A stretch of 64,000 bases of DNA, from NCBI RefSeq assembly GCF_020026925.1, contig NZ_JAIQDW010000020.1, forward strand, positions 1-64,000, written 5' to 3'. Made by a program: the position numbers and the translations under genes. How positions within the stretch are numbered: position 1 is the first letter of the stretch; each line of letters begins with the position of its first letter. The stretch is from Flavobacterium hibisci. Lineage in GTDB: Bacteria > Bacteroidota > Bacteroidia > Flavobacteriales > Flavobacteriaceae. The notes below the pieces were generated by a model. The model saw only the letters and a program-made list of their open reading frames with translations. It had not been told where the DNA came from and did not search any database. Below are positions 39,557-50,002 of the stretch, one piece after another.

Positions 39557-42500
39557 ATGAAAAAAAATATCAACATCCTTTTATGGATTAGCATTTTATT
39601 GATTTCAGTCGGAATTAATGCCCAAAATACACAAGCTACCATCAACTCTACTCTAAACGGAACTGTCATTGATCAGGTTACCAATCAGCCAATTCCGGGA
39701 GTTAACATTCAGATTAAAGGTACTACCCATACTGCGGTAACCGATTTAGACGGAAAGTTTTATTTCCAGACAGGTCAGAAATTCCCGTACATACTAATCG
39801 TAAGTTATATTGGTTATGTTACTGCAGAACACACTGCAAATACCGATTTTGTTCAGATTTCATTAAAAGAAGACCGCAAGGAACTGGATGAACTTGTTAT
39901 TATCGGATATGGAAGCACCACCAAAAAAGATTATACCGGCGCTGCCGAAACCGTTTCATCAACAGCCTTAAAAGCCACACAGCGTACACTTGAAAGTTCG
40001 CTTCAGGGATCTGTAGCCGGAGTAAATGTCACACAGACTTCGGGTCAGCCGGGTGCCAGTTTGAGTATCCGAATTCGTGGAGGAAGTTCCATTCAGGGAG
40101 GAAATGAACCGCTTTATGTAGTGGACGGTTTTCCACTTTACAATTCCGATTTTACAGCCGGAGTTTTGAGTGGTACACCAACAAATCCGTTATCGTCTAT
40201 AAATCCTGCAGATATAGAATCGATTACGGTTTTAAAAGATGCTTCTTCTACAGCTATCTATGGATCAAGAGGTGCCAACGGAGTTGTAATTATTACTACC
40301 AAAAAAGGATCTGCAAGCGCCATGAAAGTCAATTATGATTTTACCATTGGTCAGCAGGAAGTACGCAATAAAGTGGATGTCCTGGATGCAAAAGGTTTCG
40401 CCCGACTTAGAAATGCTGCTTTATACGATACTAATCCTGCTTTGGGACAAAACCAATATTTAAGTGAGGCGCAAATTGCAGCATTAGGCAAAGGGGTTGA
40501 CTGGCAGGAAGAAGCTTTTCAAAAAGGGCTTGTACAAAATCATCAGTTAAGTATTTCGGGTGGTAATAACCAAACTAAATATGCCGTTTCCGGAAATTAT
40601 TACAATCAGGAAGGAATTATTAAAAATACCGGTTTTGAAAGACTGAGCGGAAGAGTCAATTTGACTTCCAAAATAAGCAGTAAAGCAAGAATTGGTTTGA
40701 ATCTTACTATTGCAGAAACAAAATCAAAAGTCGCTCCGGCAGGTTTGATCACTTCTTTATTGAGCATGCCTCCTACTGCCACTATTTATGAACCAGATGG
40801 AAGCTACACTTTGCGTAATCCGTTTGAAAACATCTTTGCAAATCCAATTGCGACCTTAAACGAACGCAAGAATGAAGCAATTACAGATCGTATTCTCGGA
40901 ACGATTTATGGTGAGTATGACATTTTGAAGAATTTGGTTTTCAAAGTATCTTTTGGAACCGATTTGATTTTGAACAAAGAGAAAAGTTATCTTCCTTCAA
41001 CTATTTATGAAGGATTGATCACAAATGGAGAAGGACGAATCGGTACAGCAGATTCTAAAACATGGTTAAACGAAAACACTCTTACTTATTCTAAAGTTTT
41101 TGGAGAAAAGCACAGTCTGAATGTTCTGGCCGGTTATACACAGCAAAATTCGGTAAGGGAATTTGTGACGGCAGGATCACAGCAGTTTGTAAACGATGTA
41201 ACCTATTATTACAGTCTGCAAAGTGGAAATGTGGCGTTAATGCCTACTTCCGGAGAAAGTACCTGGGCTTTGAACTCGTATTTATCAAGGGTAAATTACA
41301 ATTACAATTCAAAATATTTCCTTACTGCAAGTTTAAGAGCCGATGGCTCTTCCAGATTTGGAAAAAACAATAAATGGGGTTACTTCCCTTCTTTTGCGGC
41401 AGCATGGCAAATAAGCAATGAGGATTTCTTTTCTCCTGTAAAAGATATCATCAACAGCTTAAAAATCAGAAGCAGTTACGGAGCAACAGGTAATCAGGAA
41501 ATTGGAGAATACCAGTCACTTTCGACATTGAGCAGTGTGAAATACCTTTTTGGAGACCAGATTTACACCGGCTTTACGCCAACCAGAATCTCCAATGATG
41601 ATTTGGGATGGGAACTGACCAACCAGTTTGATGCTGGTGTTGACATTGGTTTTTTTGATGATAAATTAAACCTGACTGTTGATGTTTACCGCAAAACAAC
41701 CAAAGATTTACTGTTGGCTGTTCAGATTCCGTACACGACCGGATTTACCTCTTCACTTCAAAACTTTGGTACGGTACAAAATCAGGGAATTGAATTAGGA
41801 ATCAATACAGCGCTTGGGAATACAGCATTTTCATGGACTTCAAATTTTAATATTTCATTCAACCGCAATAAAATTATAGCTTTAGGAAATGATGCGGAAT
41901 TTTACACTTTCGGAAATTACATCCTGAAAAAAGGAGAATCATTAGGAACTTTTTACGGTGCTGTAACCGATGGAATATTGCAGACCGCAGATGTTGCCAC
42001 AAAAGGAGTTTTTACAGGAAATTCAACTCCTAAAGCAGGTGATCGTTTGTACAAAGATATTAACGGTGACGGAGCTTTTACAACGGCTGCTGACAGAACC
42101 AGCATTGGCGATGCACAGCCTGATTTTACATTTGGCTTCACCAATAATTTTAGCTACAGAGGTTTTGAATTATCAACTCTGATCAACGGATCTGTTGGGA
42201 ATAAAATCCTAAACGGAAATGCGCAGGCACTGGAATTATACAACGGACAGCAAAATGCTTCTACAAGCGCTTTAGATGCCTGGACTCCGACTAATCCTAG
42301 TACTACTACTCCACGTGCGAAACTGGATCCGGCACCCGTTTTCTCAAACCGCTTTGTGGAAGATGGTTCTTTTGTGAGAATCAAAAACATCACATTCAGT
42401 TATAATTTACCAAAAAAAGTTTCAGAAAAATTGCTGTTAACTTCAGTGAAATTCAGAGTGGTTGGGGAGAACCTTTTCACATTTACCAAATACACAGGAT

Positions 42501-42604
42501 TTGATCCTGAGGTAACTAATGGAACTACCATTTCTCCAGGAACAGATACCGGAATTTATCCTGCATCCAAAACAATTTCGGGAGGCTTAACCGTAACATT
42601 TTAA
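39557..42604 (+). CDS. SusC-like TonB-dependent outer-membrane transporter (operon B)
   Basis: The 1015 residues from the ATG at 39557 begin MKKNINILLWISILLISVG (signal). The frame opens at 39533 inside the leader, but family comparison with the operon A SusC favours 39557. Order: signal, carboxypeptidase-regulatory-like domain (GTVIDQVTNQPIPGVNIQIK), linker DELVIIGYGSTTKKDYTGAA, plug (GGSSIQGGNEPLYVVDG), barrel ending GLTVTF. The N-terminal third is closely similar to the operon A protein, while the barrel is more diverged, as expected for paralogues with different ligands. Confidence 0.92.
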   Translation: MKKNINILLWISILLISVGINAQNTQATINSTLNGTVIDQVTNQPIPGVNIQIKGTTHTAVTDLDGKFYFQTGQKFPYILIVSYIGYVTAEHTANTDFVQISLKEDRKELDELVIIGYGSTTKKDYTGAAETVSSTALKATQRTLESSLQGSVAGVNVTQTSGQPGASLSIRIRGGSSIQGGNEPLYVVDGFPLYNSDFTAGVLSGTPTNPLSSINPADIESITVLKDASSTAIYGSRGANGVVIITTKKGSASAMKVNYDFTIGQQEVRNKVDVLDAKGFARLRNAALYDTNPALGQNQYLSEAQIAALGKGVDWQEEAFQKGLVQNHQLSISGGNNQTKYAVSGNYYNQEGIIKNTGFERLSGRVNLTSKISSKARIGLNLTIAETKSKVAPAGLITSLLSMPPTATIYEPDGSYTLRNPFENIFANPIATLNERKNEAITDRILGTIYGEYDILKNLVFKVSFGTDLILNKEKSYLPSTIYEGLITNGEGRIGTADSKTWLNENTLTYSKVFGEKHSLNVLAGYTQQNSVREFVTAGSQQFVNDVTYYYSLQSGNVALMPTSGESTWALNSYLSRVNYNYNSKYFLTASLRADGSSRFGKNNKWGYFPSFAAAWQISNEDFFSPVKDIINSLKIRSSYGATGNQEIGEYQSLSTLSSVKYLFGDQIYTGFTPTRISNDDLGWELTNQFDAGVDIGFFDDKLNLTVDVYRKTTKDLLLAVQIPYTTGFTSSLQNFGTVQNQGIELGINTALGNTAFSWTSNFNISFNRNKIIALGNDAEFYTFGNYILKKGESLGTFYGAVTDGILQTADVATKGVFTGNSTPKAGDRLYKDINGDGAFTTAADRTSIGDAQPDFTFGFTNNFSYRGFELSTLINGSVGNKILNGNAQALELYNGQQNASTSALDAWTPTNPSTTTPRAKLDPAPVFSNRFVEDGSFVRIKNITFSYNLPKKVSEKLLLTSVKFRVVGENLFTFTKYTGFDPEVTNGTTISPGTDTGIYPASKTISGGLTVTF

Positions 42605-42614
42605 AAAAGACATC

Positions 42615-44072
42615 ATGAAAAAGACAATCCTATATAGTTTATCACTTCTTTTTATCATAAGTGCTTGTAATCCTTTGGATGAAAATCCGAAAGCTTTTAT
42701 CGGCTCAGGTAATTTTTACAATACAACCGAAGATGCAGATGCGGCCGTACTATCCATTTACAACGCCATCAACAGCAGTACCCACACGCTTTACAATCGT
42801 CTGATCCAAATCTCAACTGAAATGGCAACGGATGATTATGAAGCGGGTCCAAGAGCAAGAAATGCGCATGTTAGAGCCTTATCAAATTTAACTCATGATG
42901 CCTCAAATGACCGTATGCTGGAAATCTGGCGTCAAAGTTATGACGGGATAAACAGGGCAAATGTAGCCATTGATAATATTGCTAAAAATCCGAATTTAAA
43001 TTCGCAAAAGGATAAGGATTTAATTAATGAAGCTAAATTTTTAAGAGCGGTTTTGTATTTCAATATTGTGAGATGGTTTGGAGATGTACCTTTGGTTTTA
43101 CACGAAACTACTTCACTTACTCCGGAAGCAATAAACCCTTCTAATACTCCGGAAGCGGATGTCTATGCACAGATTGAAGCCGATTTGCTAGATGCTGAAG
43201 CCTTGCCGGAAGTACAGCCAATTAAAGGAAGAATCACTTCGGGAGCTGCCAAAAGTTTATTGTCTAAAGTATATCTGACCCAGAAAAAATGGCAAAAAGC
43301 AGCTGATAAAAGCCAGGAAATAATTGACAGCAAGGTGTATGACTTGTTCGAAAATTTTGCTGACGTGTTTAACGCGGCCACCAAAAACGGCAAAGAACAT
43401 ATTTTCTCAGCACAGTTTAAAGGGTTTACCAACTGGAACGGAAATATGCTGGCTTCTACCGCTGCACCTACTTCTGTACCCGGAATTGCAGGAGATCAGG
43501 CCGATGCTTTACACACTGCAGGAGGTTTATTTGAGGCTTTTGCCGAAACCGATAAGCGTAAATACATCACGTTTGCAGTTGAATTTGTAAGCCCAACTGA
43601 TGGAAAAACGTATAAAGTGAGTCCGCATTTCAATAAATATTTTGATCCGACAACTCCTGCATCTCCGGGACAATCTTCGAAAAACACACCGATTATTCGA
43701 TTTGCAGAAATATTGCTACTCAATTCAGAAGCCTTAAATGAACTCAACGGACCAACTCCAGAAGCCTTTGTCGGAATTGACCGTGTTAGGGAAAGAGCTG
43801 GAATCGATTTGCTATCGGTTACTTCTCCGTCCATCAGTCAGGATGATTTTAGGGAAGCCGTTTTTGAAGAAAGAAGAAAAGAACTGGTTTACGAATACCA
43901 GCGCTGGTTTGATCTTGCCAGAAGAGGTCCCGATTATTTTGTAGCCAAATTAAAAGCAGCGGGTAAAACGAATGCACAGCCAAAACATGTTCATTTCCCA
44001 ATTCCGCAGAGAGAACTGGATTTGAATAAAAATCTGAAACAGGTTCCGGCCTGGAGAGATAAAACGAATTGA
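42615..44072 (+). CDS. SusD/RagB-family surface lipoprotein (operon B)
   Basis: The 485-residue lipoprotein has lipobox SLLFIISAC (Cys18). SusD features: DGINRANVAIDNI, INEAKFLRAVLYFNIVRWFGDVP and, near the C-terminus, IRFAEILLLNSEALNELNG and EERRKELVYEYQRWFDLARRG. It starts ten bases after susC. It is paralogous to the operon A SusD and would cap the second SusC. Confidence 0.92.
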   Translation: MKKTILYSLSLLFIISACNPLDENPKAFIGSGNFYNTTEDADAAVLSIYNAINSSTHTLYNRLIQISTEMATDDYEAGPRARNAHVRALSNLTHDASNDRMLEIWRQSYDGINRANVAIDNIAKNPNLNSQKDKDLINEAKFLRAVLYFNIVRWFGDVPLVLHETTSLTPEAINPSNTPEADVYAQIEADLLDAEALPEVQPIKGRITSGAAKSLLSKVYLTQKKWQKAADKSQEIIDSKVYDLFENFADVFNAATKNGKEHIFSAQFKGFTNWNGNMLASTAAPTSVPGIAGDQADALHTAGGLFEAFAETDKRKYITFAVEFVSPTDGKTYKVSPHFNKYFDPTTPASPGQSSKNTPIIRFAEILLLNSEALNELNGPTPEAFVGIDRVRERAGIDLLSVTSPSISQDDFREAVFEERRKELVYEYQRWFDLARRGPDYFVAKLKAAGKTNAQPKHVHFPIPQRELDLNKNLKQVPAWRDKTN

Positions 44073-44114
44073 TTTTAAAGCATATAAAATAACTAAAATA
44101 AAAATTACAATAAG

Positions 44115-45770
44115 ATGAATCAAAAAAGAATTACAACTTTGCTTTCTGCCCTGTTCATTGGGGCATTAGGATCTTATAATGGGAATGCACAAACCAATTC
44201 GGCAAAACCAAATGTAATCCTGATTATGGTCGATGATATGGGCTATTCTGACTTGGGAAACTATGGCTCGGAAATTAATACGCCAAACCTCGACCGATTA
44301 GCGAAAGAAGGAACACGCTTACGCGAATTTTACAACAACTCCATCTGTGCGCCAACAAGAGCTTCACTTTTGACAGGTCAATATCAGCACAAAGCGGGCG
44401 TTGGTTATTTTGATGTAAATTTAGGATTGCCTGCTTATCAGGGATATCTGAACAAAGAATCTTTAACTTTGGGAGAAGTTTTCCGTTCAGGCGGTTACAG
44501 CACTTTAATGTCTGGAAAATGGCACGTAGGTTCTGAAGATAAAGCACAATGGCCAAACCAAAGAGGTTTTGATAAGTTTTACGGAATCTTAAAAGGTGCT
44601 GCAAATTATTTTAATACGGACGGATTGCCTTTTGGAAAAACGCCTTATCCGGTAGCTTTGATCCGTAATAATGAAGAACTGCATCCAAAAGCGGATTCCT
44701 ATTATTTTACAGATGAAATCGGGAACAATGCCGTTCAGTTTTTGGATGAACAAAATAAAGAAAACAAACCTTTCTTTTTGTATTTAGCGTTTACAGCGCC
44801 ACACTGGCCATTGCAGGCAAAACCTGTTGACATTGCCAGATACCGTGGAAAATTTGACGAAGGCTGGGATGTTCTAAGAGAAAAGAGAATCAAAAAACTG
44901 AAAGAAAACGGAATCTTATTAGCCGATCAGACGATTGCTCCAAGAGATCCTGAAGTACCGGAATGGAATAAACTGACCTATGACGAAAAACAATTCTGGA
45001 AAGCCAAGATGGAAGTCTACGCCGCAATGGTAGACAACATGGATCAGAATGTCGGAAAGGTATTAGACAAATTAAAAACCCTTAAAAAAGACAAAAATAC
45101 TTTGATTATTTTCATCTCTGATAATGGTGCACAAGGCGGATTCAACACCTACAATCCATTAAGAAGAGGACTTGTGAAAAATGACGGACCAATTGGAACT
45201 TCAGGTTCTTTCGATTATCAGGAACAAAACTGGGCTTATTTGTCGAATACACCATTACAGGATTATAAAAACAACATGCACGAAGGCGGTTTCAGTTCTC
45301 CTTTTATTGCCTGGTATCCATCAAAAATCAAAGCAGGAAGAATCGATAAAGGAACCGGACATTTAATTGACCTTGCCCCTACTTTTTATGATTTGGCAGG
45401 AATTCAATATCCAAAAGAGCTGAATGGAGTAACTTCAAATCCTTTACCGGGCAAAAGTTTACTTCCGGTTTTAATTGACGGTGCTTCAGAAGTAAACCGT
45501 GGCGCTCCAATATTCTGGGAAAGAGCCGGAAACAGGGCCGTAAGAGATGGAAAATGGAAACTGGTTTCTATCTACCCTTCTTACCAATGGGAACTTTACA
45601 ACCTTGAAAATGACAGAGGTGAAACTAAGGATGTAGCGCAGCAAAATCCGGGTATTGTAAACGAGCTTTCAGCCAAATATTTTGACTGGGCAGACAAAAC
45701 CGGTGTTGTGGAATACAGCAAATTCAAACAAAAAAATGAACTTATTCCGGGAGCAGCTGCTAAAAAGTAA
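44115..45770 (+). CDS. sulfatase (formylglycine type), operon B
   Basis: The 551-residue secreted sulfatase has a signal peptide (about 1-26). The metal site is ILIMVDDMGYSDLGNYG, and the formylglycine motif is ICAPTRASLLTGQYQ with Cys78. Active-site pieces GKWHVG, FTAPHWP and IFISDNGAQGG follow. It resembles the first sulfatase of operon A more than the second. It is the last gene of operon B; a hairpin terminator follows. Confidence 0.93.
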   Translation: MNQKRITTLLSALFIGALGSYNGNAQTNSAKPNVILIMVDDMGYSDLGNYGSEINTPNLDRLAKEGTRLREFYNNSICAPTRASLLTGQYQHKAGVGYFDVNLGLPAYQGYLNKESLTLGEVFRSGGYSTLMSGKWHVGSEDKAQWPNQRGFDKFYGILKGAANYFNTDGLPFGKTPYPVALIRNNEELHPKADSYYFTDEIGNNAVQFLDEQNKENKPFFLYLAFTAPHWPLQAKPVDIARYRGKFDEGWDVLREKRIKKLKENGILLADQTIAPRDPEVPEWNKLTYDEKQFWKAKMEVYAAMVDNMDQNVGKVLDKLKTLKKDKNTLIIFISDNGAQGGFNTYNPLRRGLVKNDGPIGTSGSFDYQEQNWAYLSNTPLQDYKNNMHEGGFSSPFIAWYPSKIKAGRIDKGTGHLIDLAPTFYDLAGIQYPKELNGVTSNPLPGKSLLPVLIDGASEVNRGAPIFWERAGNRAVRDGKWKLVSIYPSYQWELYNLENDRGETKDVAQQNPGIVNELSAKYFDWADKTGVVEYSKFKQKNELIPGAAAKK

Positions 45771-45804
45771 TTGCTTTTTTTGATATTTTAAGCAATTATA
45801 ACAG

Positions 45805-45833
45805 AAGGCGATTGTTTGTGCAATCGCCTTTTT
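45805..45833 (+). terminator. terminator of operon B
   Basis: AAGGCGATTG / CAATCGCCTT with loop TTTGTG is followed by TTT. The preceding text TTAAGCAATTATAA and the stem closely resemble the terminator at 49941-49971 after the GH15 gene. Confidence 0.8.
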
Positions 45834-45837
45834 GTGT

Positions 45838-48042
45838 TTATTTCAAGTCCTGTAAAATTTGCCGAACCTCAGCTATATTATTGACAAAATATCGGGCCGC
45901 TGTTTTTGTATTTCCTACTTTAATGGTATAAGCGCTATCCAGTAATTCCTGAAACATAAATTCGTCAGTCCAGTCATCTCCAATAGCTAAAATAAAATCA
46001 TAATTACCCTCAGTTACCAGTCTTCCTGCTGCACGTCCTTTATTTACATTACTGCTTTTCACTTCGAGAACTTTATTCCCTTCGAGAACTGAAAGTGAAT
46101 TGTTAGCCAAAAGGCTAGTCAGGACATGCTTGAGTTCCATGGTTCTCAAATTTGCGAGATCTGCATCAGCTCTTCTGTAATGCCAGGCAAGGGAATAGTT
46201 TTTTTCTTCAATAAAAGTACCTGGAGTACTATCTGTAAAACTTTCAATAATAGGCCGGATATTTTCTTTCCATTCTGTTTTAATATGTTCCAGGCTTATC
46301 CATTCTTTTTCTTTTTTTCTAAGCCATACTCCATGATCCGTTATTAAAGTATAATTTTTATGTCCAAACCAGCTTTCCAGTGTTTTACGATCACGTCCGC
46401 TGATTATGGCAACTTCTGTATTTTCATCAGCTGCAACATTGTCCAGAAGAGCATATAATTCCTCATCCGGACTTGCCTCTCCGGGTATATTCTTAAATCC
46501 TACCAGTGTTCCGTCATAATCCAGTAAAAGCAATCTTTTCCCGGAATTTTTATAGTCCAGCGAAATATCGTGAAGTATTTCAGGATTCATTTTTTTGGTA
46601 ATGGTGACAGGGGTTGAAGTTTTAGTCATTTCAAGAGCATTCAGAAATGAGTCGGCCCATTTTTCTACATTATAGCGTGACACTCTTTTCTGCAAGGTTT
46701 CCAGTCTCGATTTTTGTTCGGCTTCAGGCATTTCAAGAGCATATTTCAGCGTATCGGCAATCTGCTCAAAATTATTGGGGTTTACTAAAAGTGCCTCATA
46801 CATTTCTTTAGCAGCACCGGCCATTTCGCTTAAAACAAGTACGCCTTTTCCTTGTGTTTTTGTTGCTACATACTCTTTCGCTACAAGATTCATTCCGTCC
46901 CTTGTTGGCGTAATAAGTGCTACATCAGCTGCAACATATAAATCAATGAGATCATCAAAGGGCATTGACCTGTAAAAATACCAGATCGGTGTCCAGTTTA
47001 CCGTTGCAAGCTGCCCATTTATCCTCCCTACTAATTCGTCTGTCTCCCGTTTTAAACGCTGGTATTGCGGGACATTCTCCCTGGATGGCACAGAAAGCAT
47101 CACCAGGCGTACTTTTCCCTTATATTCAGGATATTTGTTCAGGAAATATTCAAATGATTTTATTCTGCTTGGAATTCCCTTTGTGTAATCCATTCTGTCA
47201 ATTGACAAAATAAGCTTACTTTCAGCAAAAGACATATTGTGCAGTTCGAGACTATGCATCAAATCAGACTTATTGGCATCCGGACGCGCTGCATGTTCAA
47301 GAGCCGAATTAAAGTACTTGTCGTAATCAATTCCCATAGGAAAAGAATCTACTTTTACAATTCTGTCTTTGTAAAATATTTCATTAAATCGAATTTCAAG
47401 TCCGGCAATCCTGGATGTCGAACTGATAAAATGTCTTACATAATCATAGGTATGAAAGCCTATAAGATCGGCACCAAGCATGCCGTATAACAATTCATCG
47501 CGCCACGGACAAGTCCTGAAAAGTTCAAATGACGGATACGGAATATGAAGAAAAAAACCAATGGTAAGGTTTGGCATTTTCTGCCTTAGTAATTCAGGAA
47601 CCAGTAACAGCTGATAATCATGAATCCAAACAGTATCTCCCTCATTTACATTTTGGAGGATAACATCGGCAAACTTCTGATTCACCTGCTTATAAGATTC
47701 CCAATGGGTTATTTCAAATTCTGTATAGGCCTGAAAATAATGAAAAAGAGGCCACAGCGCGGTATTGCTAAAGCCATAATAATAGTTCTCAATATCGTGC
47801 ACTGTCAGGGGAACACTTATGCATTTTTCTTTTGCCAGTGCAATTTCAACTTCATTTTTCCTTTCTGGTTCAATTTGTTCATCTGTAAGTCCAGACCAGC
47901 CTATCCAGATTCCGTTTCCTTCAGAATGAACTGATTTCATTCCGGTCGCAAGTCCCCCAACACTTGATTTTACTACTAACTTTTGGTCATCAAATTTAAG
48001 GTCTACAGGAAGGCGATTGGAAACTATAATTGTTTTATTCAT
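45838..48042 (-). CDS. otsAB: fused trehalose-6-phosphate synthase/phosphatase (OtsA-OtsB)
   Basis: The 734 residues from the ATG at 48042 form two enzymes. Residues about 1-470 are a GT20 synthase joining UDP-glucose and glucose-6-phosphate (VSNRLPV, GLATGMKSVH, WIHDYQLLLVPELLR, SIDRMDYTKGIPSRI, TPTRDGMNLVAKEYVA). Residues about 490-734 are a HAD phosphatase with the nucleophile motif LLLDYDGTLVGF and AIGDDWTDEFMF near the end. It makes trehalose for osmotic or desiccation stress. It is divergent from a GH15 gene with about 80 bases between, so both may share control. Confidence 0.94.
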   Translation of the reverse strand: MNKTIIVSNRLPVDLKFDDQKLVVKSSVGGLATGMKSVHSEGNGIWIGWSGLTDEQIEPERKNEVEIALAKEKCISVPLTVHDIENYYYGFSNTALWPLFHYFQAYTEFEITHWESYKQVNQKFADVILQNVNEGDTVWIHDYQLLLVPELLRQKMPNLTIGFFLHIPYPSFELFRTCPWRDELLYGMLGADLIGFHTYDYVRHFISSTSRIAGLEIRFNEIFYKDRIVKVDSFPMGIDYDKYFNSALEHAARPDANKSDLMHSLELHNMSFAESKLILSIDRMDYTKGIPSRIKSFEYFLNKYPEYKGKVRLVMLSVPSRENVPQYQRLKRETDELVGRINGQLATVNWTPIWYFYRSMPFDDLIDLYVAADVALITPTRDGMNLVAKEYVATKTQGKGVLVLSEMAGAAKEMYEALLVNPNNFEQIADTLKYALEMPEAEQKSRLETLQKRVSRYNVEKWADSFLNALEMTKTSTPVTITKKMNPEILHDISLDYKNSGKRLLLLDYDGTLVGFKNIPGEASPDEELYALLDNVAADENTEVAIISGRDRKTLESWFGHKNYTLITDHGVWLRKKEKEWISLEHIKTEWKENIRPIIESFTDSTPGTFIEEKNYSLAWHYRRADADLANLRTMELKHVLTSLLANNSLSVLEGNKVLEVKSSNVNKGRAAGRLVTEGNYDFILAIGDDWTDEFMFQELLDSAYTIKVGNTKTAARYFVNNIAEVRQILQDLK

Positions 48043-48123
48043 CAAAAAATGGTTTGGATTAATAACATCGTTTTAGTAAATTTAAATAATTAATACCCTT
48101 TTACCTAACTAAAAGATGACTTT

Positions 48124-49923
48124 ATGAAGAATTTAAACTATGGTATAATTGGTAATTGTCGCAGTGCAGCATTGGTTTCGGATAAAGGAGCTATCGAATG
48201 GTGCTGCCTTCCGGAATTTGATTCTGCATCCGTATTTGCAAAAATATTAGATCAGGAAATTGGCGGAAGTTTTGAAATACAGGTGACTGATGATTATACA
48301 ATTACCCAAAAATATATACCGAACACAAGTATAGTAGTAACTACCTTTTCTAACGGTACAGATGCTTTTGAAATTAACGATTTCATGCCGCGGTACAGAA
48401 AAGAAAAAGGAGGATATATGGCGCCTCCGGAAATTATCCGGTATTTAAAAAAACTGTCCGGAAATCCTTCGTTCAGGATAATTTATGATCCTCGTCTGGA
48501 TTACGCATCAGGTGTAACAAGCAGTTATGTTAAAGAAAATCATATTGTCAGCCTTACCGGTACAATAAAATTCGATTCCCTTTTCCTTTACAGCAATTTA
48601 GATTTGGAAAGTATCGCTAATGGAAACGAAATCATGCTTAAGGGAGACGGTTATTTGCTAATGGCTTATAATGAGAAAATTTTTATTCCAACGCTCACAA
48701 AAATAAACCTGGAGTTTGAACGAACCAAAACATATTGGCTTAGCTGGAGTGATAAAACAACTGAATATAAAAAGTACAATGAGCAGATTGCGCGCAGTGC
48801 CATTACCCTTAAATTACTTAGTTACGAAAAAACTGGCGCTGTTTTGGCGGCAGCCACAACTTCCCTTCCCGAAACTATTGGCGAAGTGCGAAACTGGGAT
48901 TACAGATTCTGCTGGATTAGGGATGCTTCTATGGTAGTAAAGGTCATTTCCGAACTTGGACATAAAAAACTGGCTAAAGATTACCTGCAGTTCATCATCG
49001 ATTTAGTTCCCAATAAGGACGAGAAACTGCAAATCATGTATGGCATCAATAAAGAAAAAAAACTGACCGAAGAAACACTCGATCACCTCAGCGGATACAT
49101 GGGCAGCAAGCCAGTAAGAATTGGGAATGCAGCGTATTCTCAGCGTCAGAATGATATTTATGGTATTTTGATGGATGTGATTTACCAGCAGCTCATTTCT
49201 TTTAGTAATGATACTGAAAACGGCGAAGAACTCTGGAACATAACCAAAGGAATCGTTTGGGTTGTAAATAAGCACTGGCAGGAACCTGACAAAGGAATCT
49301 GGGAATTCAGAACCGAAGAAAGACATTTTACATTCTCTAAGATATTATGCTGGACAGCCATAGACAGAGCCATCAAAGTTGCCAGAATATTGGGTAAAAA
49401 ACACAAAGCAGAAAAATGGGAACCTTTGGCTGCTGCTATAAAAAATGACATCATGGAAAATGCCTGGAATGAATCGGTGCAGGCTTTTACACAATCTTAC
49501 GGCTCTAATGATCTTGATACATCAGTACTGTTAATGGAAAGTTACGGTTTTATTGAAGCGATGGACCCAAAATATGTAGCAACAGTTAAAGCAATTGAAC
49601 GTGACCTAAGCAATGACGGACTCTTATACCGTTATAAAAACAAGGACGATTTTGGTCTTCCCTCTTCTTCTTTTACGATTTGTACTTTTTGGTTCATTAA
49701 CAGCTTGTACAAAATTGGAGAAGAAAAGAAAGCGGAAAAACTTTTCGAACAATTACTATCTTACAGTAATCATTTAGGATTATTCAGTGAAGATATCGAT
49801 TTTGAAACCAAACGCCTTTTGGGGAATTTCCCTCAGGCATATTCGCATTTAGCCCTTATAGAAACAGCTATTAATCTTTCTAATATTACCCATGAAGAGG
49901 TAGTGCTTGATGCGATACGATAA
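48124..49923 (+). CDS. glycoside hydrolase family 15 protein
   Basis: The 599-residue cytoplasmic enzyme has the N-terminal beta domain (YGIIGNCRSAALVSDKGAIE, WCCLPEFDSASVFAKILD) and the (alpha/alpha)6 catalytic part with RNWDYRFCWIRDASMVV (about 258-274) and a later Glu in DKGIWEFRTEERHF. GH15 covers glucoamylases, glucodextranases and bacterial trehalases. Beside OtsAB, trehalose or a trehalose-like glucan is a likely substrate. No signal peptide. Confidence 0.88.
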   Translation: MKNLNYGIIGNCRSAALVSDKGAIEWCCLPEFDSASVFAKILDQEIGGSFEIQVTDDYTITQKYIPNTSIVVTTFSNGTDAFEINDFMPRYRKEKGGYMAPPEIIRYLKKLSGNPSFRIIYDPRLDYASGVTSSYVKENHIVSLTGTIKFDSLFLYSNLDLESIANGNEIMLKGDGYLLMAYNEKIFIPTLTKINLEFERTKTYWLSWSDKTTEYKKYNEQIARSAITLKLLSYEKTGAVLAAATTSLPETIGEVRNWDYRFCWIRDASMVVKVISELGHKKLAKDYLQFIIDLVPNKDEKLQIMYGINKEKKLTEETLDHLSGYMGSKPVRIGNAAYSQRQNDIYGILMDVIYQQLISFSNDTENGEELWNITKGIVWVVNKHWQEPDKGIWEFRTEERHFTFSKILCWTAIDRAIKVARILGKKHKAEKWEPLAAAIKNDIMENAWNESVQAFTQSYGSNDLDTSVLLMESYGFIEAMDPKYVATVKAIERDLSNDGLLYRYKNKDDFGLPSSSFTICTFWFINSLYKIGEEKKAEKLFEQLLSYSNHLGLFSEDIDFETKRLLGNFPQAYSHLALIETAINLSNITHEEVVLDAIR

Positions 49924-49940
49924 TTTTTAAGCAATTACAA

Positions 49941-49971
49941 TAAAAGCGATTGTCCTGAGACAATCGCTTTT
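49941..49971 (+). terminator. terminator after the GH15 gene
   Basis: AAAGCGATTGTC / GACAATCGCTTT with a short loop is followed by TT. It is preceded by TTAAGCAATTACAA, giving a near copy of the terminator at 45805-45833. Confidence 0.8.
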
Positions 49972-50002
49972 TGATTTATATAACTAAGAAAGAAAGTGAA
50001 AT

